From Paracoccus salsus (GTDB lineage Bacteria > Pseudomonadota > Alphaproteobacteria > Rhodobacterales > Rhodobacteraceae): DNA of 64,000 nt. Of this stretch, positions 26,494 through 38,232 are shown one piece after another. Below the pieces are notes generated by a model that saw nothing but the letters and a program-made list of their open reading frames with translations, was not told the DNA's origin and ran no database searches. The first letter of the stretch is position 1; every line of letters starts with the position of its first letter. The translations under genes and the position numbers were made by a program. The stretch is from assembly GCF_021556615.1 (NCBI RefSeq), contig NZ_JAKGGD010000003.1:372001-436000 (forward strand). Direction: 5' to 3'.

Positions 26494-26850
26494 ATGGCCC
26501 GCGTAACGGTTGAAGACTGCGTCGACAAGGTTCCCAACCGGTTTGATCTGGTTCTGCTGGCCTCGCATCGCGCACGCGAGATCGCGGCGGGCAGCGCTCC
26601 GACCGTTGACCGCGACAACGACAAGAACCCGGTCGTCGCCCTGCGCGAGATCGCCGACGAAACACAGCCCGTGGACGATCTGCGCGAACGCATGATCGAA
26701 TCCACCCAGACCCAGATCGAGGTCGACGAGCCCGAAGAGGACGCCATGGCGCTGCTTCTGGGTGCCGAGGTTGACCGACCCAAGCCCGCCGACGAGGAAT
26801 CGGAAGAGCGGATGCTGCGCATGATGCTGGAAGCAAACCAGCGCGGCTGA
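26494..26850 (+). CDS. rpoZ: RNA polymerase omega subunit
   Basis: A 118-aa protein with the omega signature [24 protein letters not shown] in its first 24 residues, followed by AHRAREI-type helix residues (HRAREIAAG) and an acidic C-terminal extension common in alphaproteobacteria. Omega helps assemble RNA polymerase and, with the following rel gene product, contributes to the ppGpp response; the rpoZ-rel order is widely conserved. Confidence 0.96.
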   Translation: MARVTVEDCVDKVPNRFDLVLLASHRAREIAAGSAPTVDRDNDKNPVVALREIADETQPVDDLRERMIESTQTQIEVDEPEEDAMALLLGAEVDRPKPADEESEERMLRMMLEANQRG

Positions 26851-26876
26851 TGGAATAACGGGGTCTTCGGCAGATC

Positions 26877-28994
26877 ATGATCGACGTCGAAGACCTCATC
26901 GCGCTGGTCCGGAACTACAACCCCCGCAGCGACACACGGCTGATCCGCGACGCCTATGAATATGGCATGCGCATGCATGAGGGTCAGTTCCGCCATTCCG
27001 GCGAGCCCTATTTCACCCATCCGATCGCAGTCGCCGCCATCCTGACCGAGATGCGGCTGGACGACGCGACGATTGCCACCGCGCTGCTGCACGACACCGT
27101 CGAGGACACCCGCTCGACCAAGGAAGAGATCGGCCAGCTTTTCAGCCCCGAGATCGCGGACCTGGTCGATGGCGTCACGAAGCTGACAAATCTTCAGCTG
27201 TCCTCGACGCAGTCCAAGCAGGCCGAGAACTTCCGCAAGCTGTTCATGGCCATGTCGCGCGACCTTCGCGTGATCCTGGTCAAGCTGGCCGACCGTCTGC
27301 ACAACATGCGCACGATCCGGTCGATGCGCCCCGACAAGCAGACGCAGAAGGCGCGCGAGACGATGGATATCTATGCGCCCCTGGCCGGTCGCATGGGCAT
27401 GCAATGGATGCGCGAAGAGCTTGAGGACCTGGCCTTCAAGGTCATCAACCCCGAGGCGCGCAACTCGATCATCCGCCGTTTCGTCAGCCTGCAAAAGGAA
27501 TCCGGCGACGTCATCGGCCAGATCACCGCCGATATCCGCACCGAGCTGGAACGCGAGAATATCGACGCCGACGTGTTCGGCCGCGCCAAGAAACCTTTTT
27601 CCGTCTGGCGGAAAATGCAGGAGAAGCAGCTTGCCTTCTCTCGGCTTTCGGACATCTATGGTTTCCGGATCATCACCCGGACCGAGGCCGACTGCTATCG
27701 CGCGCTTGGCGTCATCCACCACCGTTGGCGCGCGGTGCCGGGCCGGTTCAAGGATTACATCAGCCAGCCAAAGTCGAACGGCTACCGTTCGATCCATACC
27801 ACCGTGTCCGGGCGCGACGGCAAGCTGGTCGAGGTGCAGATCCGCACCCGCCAGATGCACGAGGTTGCCGAGGCCGGCGTCGCGGCGCATTGGGCCTATC
27901 GCGACGGTGTGAGGGCCAGGAACCCGTTCGCCGTTGATCCCGCACAGTGGATCGAGACGCTGACCGACCGCTTCGAAGGCGAGGATCACGACGAGTTTCT
28001 CGAGCATGTGAAGCTTGAGATGTATCACGATCAGGTCTTCTGCTTCACGCCCAAGGGCGACGTGATTCAGCTGCCGAAAGGGGCCACCCCGATCGATTTT
28101 GCCTATGCGATCCATACGCGGCTGGGAAATTCCTGCGTCGGCGCCAAGGTCGACGGGATCCGCGTTCCGCTGTGGACGCGGCTGAAGAACGGCCAGTCCG
28201 TCGACATCATCGCCGCCTCGGGCCAGCGCCCGCAGGCGACCTGGCTGGACATCGTGGTTACGGGGCGCGCCAAGGCCGCGATCCGGCGCAGCCTGCGGGA
28301 GGAGGATCGCGACCGTTTCGTCCGGCTGGGGCGCGAACTGGTGCGTGTCAGTTTTGAACATGTCGGACGCAAGCCGACAGACAAGGCGCTGCGGACCGCC
28401 GCGCGGCAGATGGGGCTTGCCGGAGGCGACGAGCTGCTGGCCCGGATCGGCAGCGCCGAGAACTCGGCCAAGGAAGTGCTGGAGGTTCTGTATCCCGAAC
28501 TCGCCAATGCCCCGCAGGACGAGATCGACGGCCAACGCCCCTTTGCCGGTCTGGAGGCGGATGCCAATTTTCAGCGCGCACCGTGCTGCAGCCCCCTGCC
28601 CGGAGAGCGGATCGTGGGAATCACCTATCGCGGGCGGGGCGTGGTGATCCACGCCATCGACTGCCCGGTTCTGGCCGAGTTCGAGGACAATCCCGATCGC
28701 TGGGTGGACCTGCAATGGCGCGACGGGCGCCACCCGGCCGCTTATTCGACACTTCTGAACCTGACCATTCGACACGATGCAGGTGTGCTGGGACGCATCT
28801 GCAGCTTGATCGGGGCGCAAGGGGCGAATATCTCGAACCTCGAGTTCATCGACCGAAAGCCGGATTTCTACCGGATCGAGGTCGAGGTCGAGTTGCGCGA
28901 CCACGAGCATCTGCATAACCTGCTGACCGCACTGGAGGCGGAAAGCGATGTGGCGCAGGTGGCCCGGATCCGCGACCCGGCGCTGAAACCGTAA
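26877..28994 (+). CDS. rel: Bifunctional (p)ppGpp synthetase/hydrolase
   Basis: A 705-aa RelA/SpoT homologue. The N-terminal HD hydrolase domain has the HD at 72-73 and ED at 76-77 (LLHDTVEDT), so the hydrolase is likely active. The synthetase domain follows with RFKDYI, the basic variant found in bifunctional enzymes, and GYRSIHTTV. TGS (FCFTPKGDVIQLPKGATP), a conserved helical/zinc-finger region (CCSPLPGERI) and a C-terminal ACT domain complete the layout. It sets the ppGpp level in starvation. It begins 26 bp after rpoZ. Confidence 0.96.
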   Translation: MIDVEDLIALVRNYNPRSDTRLIRDAYEYGMRMHEGQFRHSGEPYFTHPIAVAAILTEMRLDDATIATALLHDTVEDTRSTKEEIGQLFSPEIADLVDGVTKLTNLQLSSTQSKQAENFRKLFMAMSRDLRVILVKLADRLHNMRTIRSMRPDKQTQKARETMDIYAPLAGRMGMQWMREELEDLAFKVINPEARNSIIRRFVSLQKESGDVIGQITADIRTELERENIDADVFGRAKKPFSVWRKMQEKQLAFSRLSDIYGFRIITRTEADCYRALGVIHHRWRAVPGRFKDYISQPKSNGYRSIHTTVSGRDGKLVEVQIRTRQMHEVAEAGVAAHWAYRDGVRARNPFAVDPAQWIETLTDRFEGEDHDEFLEHVKLEMYHDQVFCFTPKGDVIQLPKGATPIDFAYAIHTRLGNSCVGAKVDGIRVPLWTRLKNGQSVDIIAASGQRPQATWLDIVVTGRAKAAIRRSLREEDRDRFVRLGRELVRVSFEHVGRKPTDKALRTAARQMGLAGGDELLARIGSAENSAKEVLEVLYPELANAPQDEIDGQRPFAGLEADANFQRAPCCSPLPGERIVGITYRGRGVVIHAIDCPVLAEFEDNPDRWVDLQWRDGRHPAAYSTLLNLTIRHDAGVLGRICSLIGAQGANISNLEFIDRKPDFYRIEVEVELRDHEHLHNLLTALEAESDVAQVARIRDPALKP

Positions 28995-29031
28995 GACGCG
29001 GCAGGGTCCGCGAAGCACCGGATGGTATTTC

Positions 29032-29724
29032 TTGTTCAAGCGCCGAATACCTCGAAGCTATGGCCAGATGGCCAGCGACATGATCTATCCGCGGGGCGGC
29101 TGGCGCCGTGCGGGAACCTATGTCCTGCATCGATTGCGCCGCCTGCCCGATCGGCCGCACCGGATCGGCCGGGGCATTGCCGCGGGGGTGTTCGTATCGT
29201 TCACGCCGCTGTTCGGATTTCACTTCGTCTCGGCGGCGGGGCTGGCCTGGCTGATCGGCGGGAACGTCCTTGCCGCGCTGCTGGCGACCTTCGTGGGCAA
29301 CCCGATCACATTTCCCTTCATCGCCGTCGCCTCGGTCAGCCTGGGCCGGCAGATGCTGGGCTATCGCGGCGAACTGGGCCCCCAGCAGATCTTCGGCGAA
29401 TTCGCCCGCGCAAGTGCCGAACTTTGGCACAATATCCGCTCGGTCCTTGGCCCCGAAAGCGCCCATTGGGGACATCTGCTGGAGTTCTTCCAGCAGATCT
29501 ACTGGCCCTATCTGGTCGGCGGCGCGATCATCGGCCTGCTGGTCAGCATCGCCTCGCACTACGTGACCGTTCCGGTCATCCGCGCCTATCACCGCAGGCG
29601 GGAAAAGAAGATGGCCGAGCGGATCGCGCGGGTGCAGTCGCGGGGCACGATCGTGACGACGGCACCGCCGGTGGTCGCCAACCAGACGGAAGCCCCCACC
29701 GGCGCCGCGCGCCCGGATGACTAG
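29032..29724 (+). CDS. DUF2062 membrane protein
   Basis: A 230-aa protein with the DUF2062 pattern: a basic N-terminus, RIGRGIAAGVFVSFTPLFGFHF, then GNPITFPFIAVAS, and about three transmembrane helices, ending in a charged tail. The function is unknown. It starts with TTG (MFKRRIP). An ATG 11 bp upstream is out of frame (MVFLVQ), although relatives commonly start MVFKRR, so a small insertion at the start is possible. It sits 37 bp after rel and ends 12 bp from the convergent ghrA-like gene. Confidence 0.8.
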   Translation: MFKRRIPRSYGQMASDMIYPRGGWRRAGTYVLHRLRRLPDRPHRIGRGIAAGVFVSFTPLFGFHFVSAAGLAWLIGGNVLAALLATFVGNPITFPFIAVASVSLGRQMLGYRGELGPQQIFGEFARASAELWHNIRSVLGPESAHWGHLLEFFQQIYWPYLVGGAIIGLLVSIASHYVTVPVIRAYHRRREKKMAERIARVQSRGTIVTTAPPVVANQTEAPTGAARPDD

Positions 29725-29736
29725 GCACCGAACCGT

Positions 29737-30645
29737 CTAGTAGCCCTTTTGGCGATCCACCAGGTGACGGACGGGACGCCCCGCCATCGCACGGCGCAGG
29801 TTGTCGGCAACCACCGGGGCGGCCGTTTCGGGGCGGGTATCGGCGGCGATATGGGGTGTGACGGTCACAGCCGGATGCGTCCAGAACGGATGGGTCGGCG
29901 GCAGCGGCTCGGTCCGGAAGACGTCGAGGACGGCATGCGCCAGCCGGCCCGCGTCCAGCGCGGCCAGCAACGCCTCATCGTCGATCAGCGTGCCCCGGCC
30001 GGGATTGACGAGCCACGCCCCGCGCGGCAAACGGGCCAGCCGGCTGGCATCCAGCAATCCGCGCGTCTGCGGCGTGTCGGGCAACAATGTGACCAGGATC
30101 GCGGCCCGCTCCAGCGCCTCGTCCAGCGCATCGCCGGCCAGCATCTCGACGCCCTCGACCGGCTTTCCCGAGGCGCTGTAACCGGTCAGGCGAAAACCGA
30201 TCGGGGCCAGCATGGCCGCCACGGCGCGGCCCAGTTCACCCATGCCAAGGATCACCACGTCGCGCTCGGACGCCAGGGGCGGAATCTGCCCGTTGCGCCA
30301 CGTCCCGTCCTGAACATAGCGGTCCATGCCCAGATGCGCCCGCATCACCCAGCCGGTGCAGTATTCGGCCATGCCCTGCGCCAGGCCCGGATCGACCATC
30401 CGCGCCAGCGGCTGGCTCAGCGTCGGATTGGTCACGATCCGCTCGACGCCCGCCCACAGGCTTTGCACAAGGCGGGCGTTCGCATAGGGCGACAGGTCCT
30501 CGATCTCGCCACCCGGCGCATAGATGATCGCGTCGATCGCAGACGGGTCGCCGCCGCGCTGCAACACCATCTCGGGGCAGGCTGCGCGCAGGGCCGGCGC
30601 CCATTCGGACCACATCGCATCGGGGGCAGAGAACAGCACCCGCAT
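29737..30645 (-). CDS. 2-hydroxyacid dehydrogenase (glyoxylate/hydroxypyruvate reductase A type)
   Basis: A 302-aa NAD(P)-dependent dehydrogenase. The nucleotide-binding motif is VVILGMGELGRAVAAML (about residues 130-146), followed by the catalytic arginine region NPGRGTLIDDEAL, the Asp/Glu region DVFRTEPLPPTHPFW, and the catalytic His in VTPHIAADT. The pattern fits GhrA-like enzymes that reduce glyoxylate or hydroxypyruvate. The start at 30645 lies 5 bp after the rodA stop; an alternative Met at 30669 overlaps rodA. It is the last gene after mreBCD-mrdA-rodA. Confidence 0.9.
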   Translation of the reverse strand: MRVLFSAPDAMWSEWAPALRAACPEMVLQRGGDPSAIDAIIYAPGGEIEDLSPYANARLVQSLWAGVERIVTNPTLSQPLARMVDPGLAQGMAEYCTGWVMRAHLGMDRYVQDGTWRNGQIPPLASERDVVILGMGELGRAVAAMLAPIGFRLTGYSASGKPVEGVEMLAGDALDEALERAAILVTLLPDTPQTRGLLDASRLARLPRGAWLVNPGRGTLIDDEALLAALDAGRLAHAVLDVFRTEPLPPTHPFWTHPAVTVTPHIAADTRPETAAPVVADNLRRAMAGRPVRHLVDRQKGY

Positions 30646-30649
30646 CCGA

Positions 30650-31789
30650 TCAGCGCGGCCGGTGGACATGCGCGGACTGGACCATGCCGAACCCCATCAG
30701 CAGGATCATCATTGCGGTGCCGCCGTAGCTGACAAGCGGCAGCGGCGAACCCACGACCGGCAGAAGCCCCATCACCATCCCCATGTTGATCGCGAAATAG
30801 ACGAAGAACGTGCCGCTGATCCCGATCGTCAGAAGCGAGCCGAAGCGGTCGCGGTTGCTCAGTGCGGAAAAAACGCAGAAGCCGATGATCAGCGTGTAGA
30901 GCATCAGCAGCGAAAAAGCGCCGACAAAGCCGAACTCCTCGGCCAGCACGGTAAAGATGAAATCGGTCTGTTTCTCGGGCAGAAAGTTCAGCCGCGACTG
31001 GGTCCCCTGCATGAAACCGCGGCCCGACCAGCCCCCCGACCCCAGTGCGATCTGTGCCTGGGTGATGTTGTAGCCCGCCCCAAGCGGATCCACCGATGGG
31101 TCAAGGAAGGTGTCGATGCGCCGGAACTGGTAATCCTCCAGCAACTGCCAGTCGGTGCCACGGCTTTTCAGCACGGCATAGACCAGCCCGACCGCCGAAC
31201 CGACCACCGCGGCGAAATACCACAGCGAGACCCCGGCCGCGAACATCACGATACCGCCCCCAGCCATCAGCATGATCGAGGTCCCCAGGTCGGGCTGTTT
31301 CAGGACCATCGCGGTCGGCAGCAGGATCAGAGCGACCGGGATCAGCACCCAGAGCGGGCGGGACACGCGGCGCAGCGGCAGCAGGTCGTAATAGGCGGCA
31401 AGGACCAGCACCAGGGCGATCTTCATCAGCTCCGAGGGCTGCAGGCGCAAGGGCCCGAACTCAAGCCAGCGCTGCGCGCCCATGCCGATATCGCCGACCA
31501 GTTCCACCGCCACCAGCAGCAGCAGGCACGCGACGTAGGACAACACCGACACCCCGCGCCAGAACCACATCGGCACGAAGGCCAGCGCGAACATCGCCAC
31601 CATGCCGACGGCGAAACGGTACATCTGCGGCTCGGCCCAGACATCGGCGCGGCCGCCGCCAACCGAATACAGCATCAGGAAGCCGACGCAGGCCACGGCT
31701 GACAGCAGCAGCACGAGCGGCCAGTTGATATACAGGATCTTGCGCAGACCGGTCGGTGTCTGGGCGACCTGATAATCCAGATACGACAT
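30650..31789 (-). CDS. rodA: Rod shape-determining peptidoglycan polymerase RodA
   Basis: A 379-aa SEDS-family polytopic membrane protein that makes glycan strands during cell elongation with PBP2. About ten helices are visible; the conserved SEDS loop is present with the catalytic Asp region in YNITQAQIALGSGGWSGRGF and EQTDFIF-type LPEKQTDFIFTVLAEEFG, and GGTAMMILLMGFGMVQS at the C-terminus. It lies 13 bp after the transpeptidase gene. Confidence 0.95.
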   Translation of the reverse strand: MSYLDYQVAQTPTGLRKILYINWPLVLLLSAVACVGFLMLYSVGGGRADVWAEPQMYRFAVGMVAMFALAFVPMWFWRGVSVLSYVACLLLLVAVELVGDIGMGAQRWLEFGPLRLQPSELMKIALVLVLAAYYDLLPLRRVSRPLWVLIPVALILLPTAMVLKQPDLGTSIMLMAGGGIVMFAAGVSLWYFAAVVGSAVGLVYAVLKSRGTDWQLLEDYQFRRIDTFLDPSVDPLGAGYNITQAQIALGSGGWSGRGFMQGTQSRLNFLPEKQTDFIFTVLAEEFGFVGAFSLLMLYTLIIGFCVFSALSNRDRFGSLLTIGISGTFFVYFAINMGMVMGLLPVVGSPLPLVSYGGTAMMILLMGFGMVQSAHVHRPR

Positions 31790-31802
31790 GCGCCGCCCTT
31801 TC

Positions 31803-33749
31803 TCAGGCCCGCGACCGGCCAGGGGCGGTCGGCTGCGGCGTATAGAGATTCATCGCGGCATGGCGCGCTTCCATGTCGGCACGCTGGTCTGCCGGCACGG
31901 CGTCCAGCGGCGGCAGCCCGTCGGCCAGCGCGAAAAGCAGGATGTCGCGGGCGATCGGCGCGGCTGCGGTCGATCCGCCGCCGCCATGCTCGACCACGAC
32001 CGACACCGCATAGCGCGGCGATTCGTAAGGCGCGTAGCAGACGAACAATGCATGGTCACGGCGGTTCCAGGGCAGCTGCTCGTTGCTGATGACGCCGCGG
32101 GCTCGTTCGGCGGCCGTGATGTTGCGCACCTGGCTGGTGCCGGTCTTGCCGGCCATGCGCCAGTCTTCGCGGCTGATGCGGGACCGTCGCGCCGTGCCGC
32201 GCGGCCCGTTCATGACCGCATCCATTCCGCCCCGCGCCATCCGCAACAGGGCTTCGTCGAGGCCAAGCGCCTCTGCCTCGGGCAGCGGCTCGGGCACGCC
32301 GTCGATGGCGTGCACCAGTCGCGGGCTCACCGCCCTGCCAGATGCAATACGCGCCGTCATCACCGCCAGTTGCAGCGGTGACGCCAGCACGAAGCCCTGC
32401 CCGATAGAGGCATTGAGGCTGTCCCCGATCTGCCACGGCTGATCGTAACGGGCCCTCTTCCAGGCCCGGTCCGGCGCGATCCCCTCGGCCACCGCCGACA
32501 TGGGCAGGTCGTGCGGGACGCCGATGCCCAGCCGCTTTGCCATCGCCCCGATCCGGTCGATCCCCACGCGCTGAGCCAGTTCATAGTAGAAGACGTCGCA
32601 GCTTTGCTCGAGGCTCTGGATCGGATCGACCGTCCCGTGGCCGCCCCTGCGCCAGCAGTGAAAGCGGCGCCCGCCGACCTCGGTGTAGCCGGGGCAGTAA
32701 TAGCGGGTCCCGCTGTTGATCAGTCCCGAATCGAGGCCGGCCAGCAAGGTGACCATCTTGAAGGTCGAGCCGGGCGGATAGAGACCCTGCACCGTCTTGT
32801 CGGCCAGCGGACGATGGTCATGGTCCATCAGTGCCCGGTAATCGGCGGACGAAATCCCCCGCACGAACTTGTTCGGATCGAAACTGGGCGAGGAACATAT
32901 CGTCAGCAGATCACCCGTCTGAACATTCATGACAACCGCCGCGGCGCTTTCCTCGCCCATCCGTTGCGCGGCGTAATTCTGCAACTGCGCATCCAGCGTC
33001 AGCTGGACCGTGGCCCCCTGCTCGCCCTCCTGGCGGCTCAGTTCACGCATCTCGCGACCGGCGCTGTTGACCTCGACCCGTCGGGCCCCGGCCTTTCCGC
33101 GCAACAGCGTCTCGAGCTTGGTTTCGACACCCACCTTGCCCAGCTGGAACTCCGGCAGCATCAGCACCGGGTCAGGGTCCTCGATCTTGGACAGGTCGTA
33201 ATCCGAAACCGGCCCGACATATCCCATCACATGCGCCAGATCGCCCGCGCGCGGATAGGCGCGCGAGAGCCCCGATTCCGGCGTGATTCCCGACAGCGCC
33301 GGCGCATTGACCGCGATCGAGCTGAACTGTTCCCAGCTCAGCCGGTCGGCCAGCACGATCGGCGTGATCGCGGTCCGCTTGGAAAATTCTTCCAGAAGCT
33401 CGGCGATTCGTTCCTCGCTGATGGGGATCAGCTGCGACAGACGGCGCAGCACCGGCTCGACATCTCCGCCCGCCTCCTCGCGGGTCAGCGTGACCCGGTA
33501 ATTCTGCTCATTGCCGGCGATCAGCAAGCCATTGCGGTCGTGGATCAACCCGCGCGCGGGCGGCAGAAGCCTGATCTTGATCGAGTTTCCGTCGGCCAGC
33601 AGCCGGTATTCCTCGGCGTGATCCAGCTGCATCGAACGCAGCCGCAGCGCCAGGGTGGTGACCACGCCCAACTGGATGCCAGCCAGCATCAGGGCGCGGC
33701 GTCCAAGCTTGCGGGTCCCATCCTGCTTTTCGCGCGGCGATTTCTTCAT
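31803..33749 (-). CDS. mrdA: Penicillin-binding protein 2 (elongation transpeptidase)
   Basis: A 648-aa class B PBP. One N-terminal membrane anchor (about residues 19-37), a pedestal domain beginning at PPARGLIHDRNG, and the transpeptidase domain with Ser328 in the SxxK motif (PPGSTFK), a Ser-x-Asn-type region (EQSCDVF) and KTGT (AGKTGTSQ). It crosslinks peptidoglycan made by RodA. The ATG at 33749 overlaps the mreD stop (ATGA); the open frame upstream is a shadow of mreD. Confidence 0.96.
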   Translation of the reverse strand: MKKSPREKQDGTRKLGRRALMLAGIQLGVVTTLALRLRSMQLDHAEEYRLLADGNSIKIRLLPPARGLIHDRNGLLIAGNEQNYRVTLTREEAGGDVEPVLRRLSQLIPISEERIAELLEEFSKRTAITPIVLADRLSWEQFSSIAVNAPALSGITPESGLSRAYPRAGDLAHVMGYVGPVSDYDLSKIEDPDPVLMLPEFQLGKVGVETKLETLLRGKAGARRVEVNSAGREMRELSRQEGEQGATVQLTLDAQLQNYAAQRMGEESAAAVVMNVQTGDLLTICSSPSFDPNKFVRGISSADYRALMDHDHRPLADKTVQGLYPPGSTFKMVTLLAGLDSGLINSGTRYYCPGYTEVGGRRFHCWRRGGHGTVDPIQSLEQSCDVFYYELAQRVGIDRIGAMAKRLGIGVPHDLPMSAVAEGIAPDRAWKRARYDQPWQIGDSLNASIGQGFVLASPLQLAVMTARIASGRAVSPRLVHAIDGVPEPLPEAEALGLDEALLRMARGGMDAVMNGPRGTARRSRISREDWRMAGKTGTSQVRNITAAERARGVISNEQLPWNRRDHALFVCYAPYESPRYAVSVVVEHGGGGSTAAAPIARDILLFALADGLPPLDAVPADQRADMEARHAAMNLYTPQPTAPGRSRA

Positions 33750-34291
33750 CGACGATATCTCATCATTTCGGACTCGGCAGAGTCGATCCGGCGCAATCCG
33801 ATCAACCAGCGCGCCGCGAAGACCACCAGCGGATAGGCCGCGACAGTCGCGATGTATTGCAGCAGGACCTGCCCCAGGGCGGGGATCGGCGACATCGACA
33901 GCAACAACACCACGCGATAACCCAGCATCATCGCGCCGATCAGGATTGCGACGCGCAGCCATTCAACCATGAATGGCTGATCGCGCCAACGGGCTTCACG
34001 AAGGCGTGCGGCCTCGGTTCCCAGAAGCACGATCGCGGCCCACAGCCCCGGTGGCCGCAGAAGCAGGATATCCTCGGCCAGGAAGATGAGCGCGATCACC
34101 GGCGCGGCAAGCTGGTCGGGACGGCGCAGCACCCATGCGAAGGTCAGGCACAGCCCAAGGTCGGGGCCGGGCCAGCCTGGCAGACCTATGGTCAGCGGCA
34201 GAAGGCGCAGGAACAGCAGCAGCCCCATGCAGATCAGGAACAGGGCCGTGCCGATCATCACCTGGCGCGCAGGCCCCTCAATCATCAGCAT
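33746..34291 (-). CDS. mreD: Rod shape-determining protein MreD
   Basis: A 181-aa very hydrophobic protein with about five helices and few polar loops, placed between mreC and mrdA as usual. The segment GPDLGLCLTFAWVLRRP matches the family. It links cytoplasmic MreB to the periplasmic elongation complex. The start (34291 or 34285) overlaps the mreC end. MreD is poorly conserved, so context carries much of the evidence. Confidence 0.88.
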   Translation of the reverse strand: MLMIEGPARQVMIGTALFLICMGLLLFLRLLPLTIGLPGWPGPDLGLCLTFAWVLRRPDQLAAPVIALIFLAEDILLLRPPGLWAAIVLLGTEAARLREARWRDQPFMVEWLRVAILIGAMMLGYRVVLLLSMSPIPALGQVLLQYIATVAAYPLVVFAARWLIGLRRIDSAESEMMRYRR

Positions 34292-35219
34292 CACCACCGG
34301 GCACCGGAGCGGCGGACCCGACCGCCCGGGCGGGCGAGGTGGGAAGCTGCGGGCCGATGATGCCCTGATCGCCCGGCCGGATGATCGCGCCGGTATCGAC
34401 CACCACCTCGGACGGGTGCGACCGCAGCACGCGCAGGAACTCCAGCCGCCCGTAGTCCGCGGCCATGCGCAGCCTGATGCGCCCGTCGCTGCCCTGGACC
34501 ACCTGCCCGACCAGAAGCCCCGGCGGGAATACCCCGCCATCGCCCGAGGTCACGACACGGTCGCCCGGGCGGACATTGTCAGGCGTGACGATGAAATCCA
34601 GCAACGGCAACGGCGTGTTGTCACCGGTCAGCAGGGCGCGGTCGCCCGATGGCTGGACGGTCACCGGGATGCGCGACGAGGGATCGGTCAGCAGCAAGAC
34701 CCGGCTGGTCCGCTGCCCGACGCCCGAGATGCGGCCCACCAGGCCAAGCCCGTCCATGGTGGCCCAGCCATCCAGAATCCCGTCCTGGGCGCCCACATTC
34801 AACAGCACCGACTGGCGAAAGGCCGAGCCGCTATCGACCATCACCACGCCGGTCACGCTGGTCAGCGCCGGGTCGATGCGGACATTGTTCTGGGCAAGCA
34901 GCTTCGAGTTTTCCTGCTCGAGCTGCACGGCCGCTTCCTTCCATGCCTGCATCTTCTGCAGTTCGCGCCGCAGCTCCTGATTCTGTTCGTAGATCCTGGC
35001 ATAGGACTGAAAGCCGGCGATCATCTGGCTGATCTGCGTGACCGGGGCGAAGGCCCATTCGAAACTGGGCACGAATCGGTCGATCAGAACCGTGCGCATG
35101 CGTTCGGCACGCGGGCTGTCGATGCGCCAGAACAGGAAAAGCGCCATCAGGGCAATCGTCACCAGCGCGATCAGAACGCGGCGGATCGGGGTTGCGAAAT
35201 CTGGTCCCTTGCGCGCCAT
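34278..35219 (-). CDS. mreC: Cell shape-determining protein MreC
   Basis: A 313-aa protein: one N-terminal transmembrane helix (about residues 14-29, VLIALVTIALMALFLFW), a coiled coil (about 70-110, EQNQELRRELQKMQAWK), and two beta-barrel domains with VTGVVMVDSGSAFRQSVLLN and the usual GLVGRISGVG. It scaffolds PBP2 in the periplasm. It begins 24 bp after mreB. Confidence 0.94.
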   Translation of the reverse strand: MARKGPDFATPIRRVLIALVTIALMALFLFWRIDSPRAERMRTVLIDRFVPSFEWAFAPVTQISQMIAGFQSYARIYEQNQELRRELQKMQAWKEAAVQLEQENSKLLAQNNVRIDPALTSVTGVVMVDSGSAFRQSVLLNVGAQDGILDGWATMDGLGLVGRISGVGQRTSRVLLLTDPSSRIPVTVQPSGDRALLTGDNTPLPLLDFIVTPDNVRPGDRVVTSGDGGVFPPGLLVGQVVQGSDGRIRLRMAADYGRLEFLRVLRSHPSEVVVDTGAIIRPGDQGIIGPQLPTSPARAVGSAAPVPGGDADD

Positions 35220-35242
35220 TCAGGGCCTCCGCGCGGGCGACA

Positions 35243-38058
<2,816 letters not shown>

Positions 38059-38063
38059 CGTGG

Positions 38064-38160
38064 GGTCTTTCTTACGCGGATCCTGGGAATATCCGGGCGC
38101 TGGCCTGACTGAGCGGCGGCCCGGAAGACCCGCTCAGCGCAGCGTAAGAAGCAGCAGACC
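38064..38160 (-). promoter_or_regulatory. Putative leucine-responsive attenuator / ribosome-site masking structure before leuA
   Basis: Transcribed on the minus strand. Three pairings are visible. First, GCGTAAGAA just before leuA is fully complementary to TTCTTACGC in the leader peptide's Leu-Leu-Thr-Leu region (9 bp, 38069-38077 with 38142-38150), extended by five more bases (38064-38068 with 38156-38160) after a 5-nt bulge; it would cover the segment about 6-19 nt upstream of the leuA ATG. Second, a hairpin with an 8-bp perfect stem CTGAGCGG/CCGCTCAG (38109-38137, 13-nt loop) starts at the leader stop codon. Third, GCGCTG (38135-38140) could pair with CAGCGC (38097-38102), excluding the second hairpin. 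There is no T run, so control at translation is as likely as termination. Confidence 0.6.
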
Positions 38161-38232
38161 ACCTGGATGCACAGCCCGACGCGCGCCGAACGGCACGGTC
38201 GCAGCGGTGAAGATGTGAGCCATCCGGGTCAT
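38134..38232 (-). CDS. Putative leuA leader peptide with four consecutive Leu codons
   Basis: A 32-codon frame, too short for standard gene calling, upstream of leuA on the same strand. It ends with ...HPGGLLLLTLR and a TGA: four Leu codons in a row (CTG CTG CTT CTT) and a fifth after Thr, immediately before a strong hairpin. Five Leu codons in the last seven sense codons is the classical pattern of a leucine biosynthesis leader peptide. In-frame starts at 38253, 38232 and 38223 are possible; none has a strong ribosome binding site, so the N-terminus is uncertain. It should act in cis by ribosome stalling when charged leucyl-tRNA is scarce. Confidence 0.65.
   Translation of the reverse strand: MTRMAHIFTAATVPFGARRAVHPGGLLLLTLR

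Noticed and set aside
25953..29039. 1028-codon open frame on the minus strand across folK, rpoZ and rel
   Set aside because: It is antisense to three clearly conserved genes. High third-position G/C creates long stop-free antisense frames; the product has no family-like motifs.
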